A stretch of DNA of 64,000 bases from Massospora cicadina (taxonomy: Eukaryota; Entomophthoromycota; Entomophthoromycetes; Entomophthorales; Entomophthoraceae), in NCBI GenBank assembly GCA_022478985.1, contig JAKSZP010000129.1:119905-183904 (forward strand), in the 5' to 3' direction. The notes under the pieces were generated by a model, which saw nothing but the letters and a program-made list of their open reading frames with translations, was not told where the DNA came from and did not search any database. How positions within the stretch are numbered: position 1 is the stretch's first letter; every line of letters starts with the position of its first letter. The position numbers were made by a program, and so were the translations under genes. Of this stretch, positions 11,641-20,195 are shown piece after piece.

Positions 11641-11703
11641 GCTGCCATCTGTTGGTTTATGATGAAAGTGAATCGTTGACATCATAAACTGGCAGATGGC
11701 AGC
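11641..11703. repeat. 24-bp hairpin inside the DNA transposon
   Basis: The arms are GCTGCCATCTGTTGGTTTAT+GATG (11641-11664) and the inverted copy at 11680-11703, with three mismatches and a 15-base loop. It lies between the left terminal repeat and the ORF start. Just before it (about 11579-11635) is a worn direct copy of part of the terminal repeat, so the subterminal region is layered. Confidence 0.75.
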
Positions 11704-11832
11704 ACTTTTGACAATAAACGTGTTTTAAATCCCAACTGTCAGTGTTGGAGCAACCATTGGTATGTATCCTCCACAATCAAAAGTGTTTGTGTCAGTGGAT
11801 ATTCGCTAAAAAGCAAACATACAGTGCTCGAA

Positions 11833-13527
11833 ATGATGACAAGAGGCTGTGAAAAGTCTGCAGATTCCTTTTGTTACATTTGTGGTGAAGTAGTGGTGTC
11901 AAGGCAAAAAAGACATATAACATCATTTGTGCGGCAAGTGTATCTCGCGTAATTCAGTGTAAAACTAGGGGATCAAGACAAAACTTGGGCACCCCACTAT
12001 GTTTGCTATACGTGTGTTGAAGGACTGAGATGGTGGTCAAAGGGTGAACAACATGCTTTCAGATTTGGCGTTCCGATGGTCTGGTGAGAGCCAAAAAATC
12101 ATAGTGATGATTGTTACTTTTTTTCAACTGTTGTTCACGGTTTCTATGTAAAGAATAAAAAGAACATCGTCTATCCAAATCTGCCATTGGCTTTATGTCC
12201 TGTCCATCATGGTCCAGATGTACCAGTGCCTATGCAACCAGAACAATTACCTAAAGTTGATGGTTCAGAAATTAAATTAAGTGAAGAAACTAAAGATAAT
12301 TAAGAGTAGTATGAACCTGGCAATTCTGATCCACAACCATTTACACAAACTGAACTGAACAATTTGATTTGCGACTTACATCTGACAAAGAGGCTTCAGA
12401 ATTTCTTGCTTCATGGCTTAAAGGTAAGAATTTGCTCACAGCTGACACTTCGTTTTCCTGGTTAAGGTACAGAGAAAAAGATTTTATTCCATACTTTTTG
12501 GAAGAAAGAGACTTATATTCTGCAATGATGTGTTTGGACTGTTTAAGAAAAATAACATTCCGTACAAAAAGCATTGATTGGAGACTATTCATCAATTTTT
12601 CAAAATGAAGCCTTATTGTTGTCCTGCTTCACAACGGAAACAGGTATGCATCAATACCCATAGGGCATTCTGTACACTTAAAAGAATGTTATGACAATTT
12701 AAAATTTGTTCTCCAGAAAATTAAGTATGACGATCATAAGTGGATCATGTGTGGTGATCTCAAAATAATATTGAGGATCCTTGGACAGCAGGGTGGGTAC
12801 ACAAAGTTTCCTTGTTTATTATGTGAGTGGGATAGCAGATACAAGGAGAATCATTGGAAACAGAAATATTGGCCACAACGAGCTTCATTGGAACCTGGAG
12901 TAAAAAATGTGCTTTAAAAACCTCTCATCAAGTCAATGAAAGTTCTCCTTCCACCTCTCCATATTAAAACAGGTTTGATGAAGCAATTTGTGAAAGCCTT
13001 ACCAAAAGATAGTAAATTTTTCCAGTACAAATGTAACAAAATTTCCAGCCTTTTCAACCGCAAAACTAAAAGAGGGTGTCTTTATGGGTCCAGACATTAA
13101 AAACTTTGCAAAGATGGAAATTTTGAAAAAGAAATGGAAGTTGCTGAAAAAGAAGCCTGGGTCACCTTTAAAGACGTAGTAACCAAGTTTCTGGACAACA
13201 AGAAGGATCTGAATTTCAAGTCTATCATTGAGACTATGCTGCAGAAGTACCAAAATTTAGGCTGTTCCATGAGTTTGAAGATTCATTCCCTACATTCACA
13301 TTTGGACTACTTTCCTGAGAATATGGGTGCTGTTAGTGAAGACATGGGTGAGAGATTTCATTAGGACATCAAAGAAATGGAAAAGTGTTACCAATGAAGA
13401 TGGAATACTACAATGATGGCGGAATATTTTCTGGATGTTGCACCAAGATGATACCAGAAGAGCACATGCACGGAAAAGCCTGAAACAGAGCATTGCTGGT
13501 CCAAAAAGACGTCAATACAACGACTAA
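11833..13527 (+). pseudogene. Broken ORF of an unnamed arthropod multi-copy protein family
   Basis: The two in-frame ATGs at 11833 begin a protein that opens with SADSFCYICGEVVVSRQKRH (a CxxC...H start, likely zinc-binding) and PHYVCYTCVEGLRWWSKG (second CxxC). The middle has GKNLLTADTSFSWLRYREKD then FIPYFLEERD, and GGYTKFPCLLCEWDSRYKEN. The end has PENMGAVSEDMGERFH and stops at 13525-13527. I recognise this order from uncharacterised proteins present in many copies in spiders, aphids and other arthropods; no function is established that I know of. Placement between inverted repeats suggests a transposase role (inference). In-frame stops (two in the N-terminal part, others near 12303, 12915, 13363 and 13396) and frameshifts near 12366 and 12605 make it a pseudogene. 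It is close to full length for the family. Confidence 0.75.
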
Positions 13528-13807
13528 AATCGTGAGTTTTTTATTTTCTATAGAACTATGGTCTATAATATTATGTTTATTATAAGCTGAAGTATAATAC
13601 TTTTTATACAAAACAAACCTATTTCACTCTGTCATTAAGTCACATATTTATGATATTTTCTTGGCATATACTACATTTTGCAAATTGCGATTTGCAAAAA
13701 ATTCTGACGCGATGGAAAAAAATTAAGGTCATTTTTGGATTCAGCGCACAAACATACATAGGAATCAATTATCAAAAATTACAAAACAGAACCATCGCAG
13801 GCTTGTG
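13496..13807 (-). repeat. Right terminal inverted repeat of the DNA transposon
   Basis: This is the inverted partner of 11255-11570. Its inner edge begins CTGGTCCAAAAAGACGTC, and this segment also codes for the last residues of the internal ORF (GPKRRQYND then stop). Coding sequence therefore runs about 30 bases into the terminal repeat. The outer end is GCAGGCTTGTG, followed by TAA. Confidence 0.85.
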
Positions 13808-13810
13808 TAA

Positions 13811-14887
13811 CCTGATGCAGAACTACAGCTTACAACCCTAAGTGGGGACTGAATAAAGGGCTTTTGAACGTACTGGTTCAGAGATAATTACCGCAAGATG
13901 TAGCTTGCAGATACTGGATTTAAATAAATTGGATGCCACAACTAAATTGATATCATACACTGACTTACTAGGGGATCCTGAAGACCCCAAAAATTGCTAC
14001 TTCCATTTCCAAATTATTTTAGAGTCTACAATCATTTTTATCTTGGTTTTATGCCTTAAATATTAAAAATAATTCAATTTAACTTTAAGAAAAATTCTTC
14101 CACAGAATCACTATTTATTTCACTTACATTGTCTTAAGAGATCTCTTTGCCAGTAACCAGTTAGGATTGGCAGTTGAGCAAAATACATTAACAGTATGAT
14201 ATCTGCTCTTGAAGAACAGGGCACTTGTTTGCATAAATAACTTGGAGCTGAGCAGCTAAGAGTGAAGTTAGATAATCCAGTCTGTTATGTACTTAGGGCC
14301 AATGTGAAGAGAACCTGTCATAGAGTCTCCACAAGAATCTATCCATGGGTGTAACAGTCTATATTAAAAAATGATGCTACATCTGGGTATCATCATTATG
14401 AACTCTGTTCAATGAGGATTATCATGCCTTTTATGATGGTTGTCTGTTATATAATCTGTGAAGAACAATTCCCCTGAGCAGCAATTCAGCCCTACAAGCT
14501 AAGCAAGCCAGGCTGGCAAGCTGACTATTGGTATTCATTGCCAAAAAAACGTTAGCATCAAGCCGCTATAATCTGACATTTTATACTACAGAAGATATAA
14601 AAAGAGTAACAAAAAATCTTTTTTTTTTCTTTTAAGGAAGGTGCATCAGTGGTAAAGTACAGACCAATAACTACTGCCTACTGAAAAACCCTAGAAGATA
14701 AGCTTTAGGCAGAAATTCATTTGACTGTGTTAATATTGTGTACCAATGCCCTGAACTGAGATAGCAAATAGCAAGGTGGTCCATAAAGTTCATAGCCTAA
14801 CAGAACGCAACATGTGGAGGTTTTCTGGAAATTTATCCTTCTTTCTCATTGACTCGATTTTCCCATTAATCAGTGTGGTATTTTCTC
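13811..14887. other. Spacer between DNA transposon and LINE, nothing recognised
   Basis: A+T-rich sequence with no protein similarity or repeat that I can name. A short poly-T run lies near 14622-14635. Confidence 0.4.
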
Positions 14888-14905
14888 AGGTTGGCCATTT
14901 TTAAT
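14888..14905. repeat. LINE target-site duplication, left copy
   Basis: The sequence aggttggccatttttaat recurs exactly at 20178-20195. The two copies bracket the LINE, as target-primed insertion produces. Confidence 0.85.
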
Positions 14906-15006
14906 TGAATTTATTGTGGGGAAGGCCGACCATGGGATGGACACTTCCGAATATGACTAAGGACAGACAAACTTAGTACCAGGGGAGGCACCCCAGAGAA
15001 GCGATG

Positions 15007-18000
15007 CTATCTCTTGTTGCCAGCGGGAACGCCACTTATGGGGAGGGGGAGGGAACGTGTGAAGGGGCCGTAGCCACTATTGAACACGTGTGGAGGAAGG
15101 GGTCTGATTTGTTGAACCAGACTGGGAACCATGAGGAGACCAGCTGTCAGCGACGCGGTGGGAAGTATCCAAACATCCATGCTTGAAAGTGGTCCACCAA
15201 ATGAGACCGGAATCTGTGGACAGTTTCTGGGAGGGTGGGGGTGGAGCCTGTGATGGCATCTAAGATGATCGTGTGGATGGTCCACATGGCGATTGCTACC
15301 ACCAGAGCATGGAGGGAGGGTGGAAGGGAGGAGGCCATTGATAGAGCAAACGTATCTCATGACAGACTGAAGGGATGCGTTTGATCCTGGCCCAGCAGAC
15401 GTTGAACTTCGCGCCATATCACTTTAGAGGTGGGGCACTTCTCCAGGCGGTGGAACAGCGTTCCATACTGGCCACACACGACACAGGATGAGTGTAAAGC
15501 GTTAGAGCGCTCAGCTGTACGATACATCTGCCTCAGGCAGCGCCACACATGGGAGCGGACATGAGGCTGCAACAGAGGATGGTGTGCGTATTTTCAGATA
15601 GTTTTTTGGGTCTCAATGGAATAAGGGATGTCCATCATGTCCAGGTAGTCCACCCTGGATAGGACATGAGGCCGAATGGGGATCACGCCATCATGGATGG
15701 GTAGCCCCTGTACCTCTTGTGTGAACTGAGGAGAGGGGCGGCCTCTTCAGGTTGTATGTCTGCTAATACGAATTCTCCACTCTGCGCTTTGCATGGAGAG
15801 TAAAATTCGTTTGTAGTAGGTTTTAGTCCTGTGAGGACCTGTGGCCGATGTGTGTGATGCGAGGTATTTCATCAGGGAGTGGGGGTTTGATGGATTGCTG
15901 AGGCCCAAGGCTTGGGAGAAGTTGGAGCAGGCTGCGCGGGACCAGTGTTGGGATGGGAGTGTAGGAGCGGTGACGGCCGCGATCCAGGTGCCCAGGATCT
16001 TGGCAGCATGGGCTTTGAAGTCAAGCAGGCCATGCCACCTTGATGATGAGGGCCAAACATGACCTCTAGCTGTACTGGTGGAGGGCGGCCTGACCAAAGC
16101 CATTTTTACAGCAAGGCATACAGGGATTTGAAGAAGCTTGGGGAGAAGGAGATGGCGTGGGCTCTGAACCATACTTTGGATAGGAGCATAAAGTTGGCTA
16201 GAACAACCCTGCCAGTAAGGGTAGTAGGGTGGGCTCTGAGAGAGGCGATTCACTTCGTCACGTTGTCCAGTATATGGCAATCCATTACTGCTGATGCGTA
16301 TCCGTCTGCCTCCATCCACACGCCCAGATGGCGCACTGGTCCTATGGTAGGACGTGGCACGAAGGGGAGCACCAGTGGAGTGGTGTGTGTTGAGTTAGTA
16401 AGGCGTGGACGTGGGCGAGCAGATGGGCCGGGTTGGGAACTAATTGCTGGGGCCCAGCAGTTCAGAAACTGACCAAGGAGGATGATTCTGGTTTTGGAGG
16501 CGTTCAGTGCTGCGTTGCTTACCCATGAATATTCCTGGATGTGGGCTTCAAGCGCGCGTGCATCTTTATTATTAGACGCCCCCACCACGCAATCAACTGC
16601 AAATGCCATCATCTTGACTGGGGTTTGGCCTGGCACATGGACCCCAGTGAGTTGGGCATTCACATTTCGTAGTAGTGGGTCAAGGCTGAAGTTGTATAAG
16701 AGTGGGCTGAGGGGGTCCCCTTGTCGTAAGCCCCTTTGAGGGCGGACTACTTCCATTAGGAAGCCTGGGCCACGCACTGCCATTGTTGCAGATTCCGTGA
16801 GCAGCATCGCCCAGTTGATGAAGCGGGGGGGTAGGCGGAATTGATGGAGGCAGGCCCTTAGGTATTCCCAGTTTACTCTAACATAGGTCTTTTGTTGGTC
16901 CAAGAATACAAGTGCCCCAGAGGCTGTGGACTGACATACATTAGCCACAGAGTGCACGTTTATCCAAATCGACCTTCTGGGGTTGAAACCAAATTGTTCT
17001 GGGGAGATGGTGGCAGATGCTACAGTCCCTATATGGTTAGCCATGATTTTTGTTAAAATTTTGGTGTCTGTGTTTGTTAGAGAGATGGGGCGCCAGTTGG
17101 CTAAGTCAAGCTTATCCCATTTCTTGAAAAGTGTGACAGTAAAGGCCTCATATCCTCCTGGTAGGAGGCGCATTTCCAACAGGCTTTGGTTAAGTAAGGC
17201 GAGCACCAATGGGGATATATATTTGAAATATTTTTTGTAGAACTCATATGGAATGCCATCTGGGCCTGGGCATTTTTGGTTTGGCGCACTGTGAATGGCT
17301 GTCCATAATTTATTTGGAGTAATTAAATTCATTATTTCTGGGTATCAGAAAATGGTGCGGATATGAGCTCAGTCAAGAAATTCTGCCACTTCAGCTGGCT
17401 GAATTGGTTCAGATCAGTATAACTTGGAGTAATATTTTTGCATTTCGATTGCCACTTCGGCTGGTGTATCCACAATGGAATTATCTGATCTTCGCACCTG
17501 TGTGCAGGCCATGCTCTGGCGTGGTGCAAATTTTTTTTTAAAGAAATATGTGGTGCACTTGTCGCCTTTTGTGATGCGTGTGGCCCTGTATTGAACACAA
17601 ACCCAATGTTTGTGTTGCCTTTTGAGTGCGTTGAGGTGGGCGGCTGCCTCCGCCCACTTCTGGCCCCATGCAGGGCTGTATCCTATAGCTGGAATGTTGG
17701 ACTCCAAGTGTGCCAATTCCACCAGAGCGTGCGAGATAACCACCGATGTGGCTTGTGAGCGTCTGGAGGAGAGATGGCGAGAGTGGCGGATGGTGTCCTC
17801 TTTGAAAGTTGCCCATGTGGAAATGGGGTCCGCACAAAATGGTGCAACAAACGATTTTGCCAAAGTTGCCTCTTCCACCCACATGGAAAATCCTGGTGAC
17901 ACGAGCTTGGGGGGGCGGATTTTGCACCAATGTGGGGCCTTAGCAACTGTGACAGGTAGGTGGTAGGTTATCAAGACCAGTCTTTGGTCGGAGAATTCCA

Positions 18001-18666
18001 TTTTCATTGTTTTGAAGTGGGAGATGTGGGGTTAGAATTTCGCCGGCATTAGAATAAGGTTGATGCGGGTCATGGACCTTAATTGGCCATTGTGGACGTG
18101 GGGACGTGTCATGTTTTTGAGCAGCGGGGCATGTCATGGCAGCGCATCTATTAACCCAAGGGTGGCCTTTAGAACGCGTAGTTCTACATGACCCTGTGGG
18201 GCATGGGGTGAGGGATGCCACCGGTCCATTGGTGAGGTTAGCCAACAGTTCATGTCGCCAACTAGGAAAGAATCAGGGGGTAGTAGGAGGGATTTGACCG
18301 ACAAGAAAAATTCCTGACGCTCATGTGCACCGTTTGGGGCATAGATGTTGACGATTGTGTGCGCTACATCAGCCCACAAGAGGGTGACAATGAGCACTCG
18401 GCCATTTAGGAATGTTTCTGAGGATGTGAATTTGAAAAATTATTTTTCTGAATTAGCACTCCACAGTGCTTTGACCAAAAGGATAGGGATGGGAGGAGCA
18501 TTGTTTTCCAAGCTTCCTCGGAACCTTGTGGACAGTGGGACTCCTGGATGGCCAGGATATCCACGGGTAAATTGTGTTGTAAAAAACTCAGTTTCCTAGC
18601 CCGGGACAGGGAGGCCTTGAGTCTGGCGATATTCAACATCCCTAGAGTAAAGGTTTCCCCCATCAC
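15007..18666 (-). pseudogene. LINE ORF2: AP endonuclease, reverse transcriptase, C-terminal zinc motif
   Basis: The endonuclease nicks target DNA and RT copies the element RNA at the nick. Endonuclease motifs: LGMLNIARLKASLSRA and ILAIQESHCP near the start, NIYAPNGAHERQEFF, LVGDMNCW (GDxN), and SDQRLVLITY (the final SDH site, here S-D-Q). RT motifs: PGPDGIPYEFYKKYF, LANWRPISLTNTDTKILTKI, EQFGFNPRRSIWINVHSV, LRQGDPLSPLLYNFSLDPLL and MMAFAVDCVVG. The last is the F-A-D-D box with its first Asp changed to Val, so this copy should be dead. A C-terminal CVVCGQYGTLFHRLEKC (CX2CX7HX4C) matches the zf-RVT type. Frameshifts near 18400, 18010, 17420, 16250 and 15590 break the chain, but one ORF of 360 residues (16250-17332) survives. 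Confidence 0.85.
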
Positions 18667-20162
18667 ACCTTAGGTGTGAGGGGGTGGGCCCCCTGGCCCC
18701 CCAGCCTCTTCTAGGTCCCCACAGGCTTTCACAGCAGCGCGGGTGTTAGCAGCAATGCTATTGGAGTTTTTATTGATTTTTGCAGAAAGAGTCACGTTGG
18801 CTTTGGCCTTTGCTTTTTGTTTTCCCAACGTTGGGCGAATTTTTTGTGGTGCAGATGAGTTCAGTGCACCGTTGAGCGGGTCAAAATTTTTTTTTCAGTT
18901 GGGATAGGTCCCAAGTCAGTTTTGACTGGAGCTTGGGTGCAACGATTGGGTGAGATCGAATCTCCCATCAGATCCTCAGATTGAGTGGCCCACTCAGCAT
19001 GGGCTTCCCAATCTGATTGGATGATGGATTCCCAAGTTGCTTCCGCCACAAAGGTCTCCATGTCCTCCTGTCATTGTGAGTGTGGGATAGCGGTGGTGGC
19101 CTTGGCCGCTTCCTTGGCCGCAGCCCTATGGGCCTGCTTGGCCTTCTTCCTCTCCTGTGGGGAGATAGGCTTTACCAATAGGTAGCAGCCTTGTGCTCCC
19201 CACAGAAAAGCATCCTTGGTGCTTGCAGTTGGTTCATAGTGCGCCTCTCTGTTGGCCATGGCTGCCGAGGGGTGCTCTTGGAATGTGACGCCCTCCTTGA
19301 TGGGGCATGCGTGCACCTTATGGATGAACGCGTCACAGTGGGTGCAAATGGGGGGCGCGCTGTCCACGGTCACCCAGAATGGGTGGGTGGTATGCCCTGC
19401 AATATCAATAAAAGTGGAGTGCGGGATCTGGGTTAGGTCCTTCACAATCTCCTCAGTTGGGGTCAGAACTGCGATGGCTTTGCCAGTGCACAGGTGTGGC
19501 ATCAGCATGAAGCGTTGCATTTCAAAAGATTGTATTTCATTATATAAGCGCAACTATCTTTCAGGTGTTATTCCAAAATGTCACGTTTTACTGTAGTAGG
19601 AAAAAAGTCAAACGTGAGGAAAATTTGGTTTGATTTTATCCATCTGGTGCATTTGGTTTCAATGACCCGTTGCCCTTCGGTGAGGTCAACCACTATGCAC
19701 ACTGCTGCAGCCTCATCTGCTGCTTTTTTGCTTTCAAAACCTAGGTCCAGCCAACTGCGTGACATGGAGTGAGGTGCAACATACACTGCAGTCGGGAAAA
19801 CTTTGTGTACATCTTCACAAAATTTTTCCCATAAGGCCATTTTTTGGATGTCCAGATACACATGGACTCCGAATTCCACCAACAAAAGTGGCTGGGAGTG
19901 TGGCGTGTTGATGTACTGGTTGCATCGTGCTTGCCACATGAGTATCTCCGGGGAAATTGTGACCGCCAGTTTTTTAAGATTTCTGTCTATTCCGCTGGAT
20001 TCTCTGGGGCATTTTCAAATGTTGGAGGCCGCAGGCCTTCCACCTGCTCCTCTTATCTTGCTTGCCCAACTGCTCCCTGACATGGGCGCAGACTAATCTC
20101 CTCTGTGAGATCATCAAACTAGATTCAGTCTTGAATTGAATAGGTTGCAAAAGTGTTTGCAA
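18667..20162 (-). pseudogene. LINE ORF1, RNA-binding protein with one CCHC knuckle
   Basis: ORF1 proteins coat LINE RNA. Pieces in order are 19974-20162 (basic, Gln/Lys/Arg rich), 19568-19939 (LLLVEFGVHVYLDIQKMALW and following), 19071-19553 and 18861-19061. The third holds CTHCDAFIHKVHAC, an exact CX2CX4HX4C zinc knuckle, followed by a Lys/Ala-rich tail (QERKKAKQAHRAAAKEAAKA). It stops just upstream of ORF2 on the same strand. Two or three frameshifts are needed to join the pieces. The exact start is not clear; 20162 is the first Met of the leading ORF. Confidence 0.65.
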
Positions 20163-20177
20163 CGAGAAAGAAAAGTT

Positions 20178-20195
20178 AGGTTGGCCATTTTTAAT
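20178..20195. repeat. LINE target-site duplication, right copy
   Basis: This is the exact partner of 14888-14905 (18 of 18 bases). Confidence 0.85.

Larger units (their letters stand above)
11255..13807 (+). mobile_element. DNA transposon with ~315-bp terminal inverted repeats and TAA duplication
   Basis: The left end (from 11255, CACAGGCTTGC) and right end (to 13807, GCAGGCTTGTG) are inverted copies, and the inverted similarity continues inward for about 315 bases on each side. A TAA flanks each end (11252-11254 and 13808-13810), consistent with a 3-bp target duplication. CAC-type ends with a 3-bp duplication are reported for the CACTA/Mirage/Chapaev group, and a TWA duplication also for PIF/Harbinger, so the superfamily is unsettled. 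The single internal gene belongs to an unnamed family I recall as many-copy in arthropods. The element is 2.55 kb and its ORF is broken. Confidence 0.8.
14906..20177 (-). mobile_element. Non-LTR retrotransposon (LINE) with ORF1 and ORF2
   Basis: Minus-strand order is ORF1 with a zinc knuckle, then ORF2 with an AP-type endonuclease, reverse transcriptase and a C-terminal zinc motif. An exact 18-bp duplication flanks it. At its 3' end the minus strand reads AATAAATTCAATT just before the duplicated target, a poly(A)-signal-like end with no long A tail. At ~5.27 kb it is near full length. It is visibly richer in G+C and CpG than its surroundings, which points to a recent arrival or a different history. 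L1 or Tad-like clades fit the domain set; I cannot choose between them. Confidence 0.85.

Noticed and set aside
11641..11703. The 24-bp hairpin as a microRNA precursor or rho-independent terminator
   Set aside because: It sits in the subterminal part of a DNA transposon, where inverted repeats are expected; no poly-T follows and the setting is eukaryotic.
15841..18599. Several plus-strand ORFs of 70-137 residues across 15.8-18.6 kb
   Set aside because: They lie opposite the LINE ORF2, whose motifs are unmistakable on the minus strand; high G+C makes long antisense ORFs likely by chance.
19191..20096. Plus-strand ORFs of 64-114 residues over 19.2-20.1 kb
   Set aside because: They are antisense to LINE ORF1, which has a clear zinc knuckle; no motifs in the plus-strand frames.
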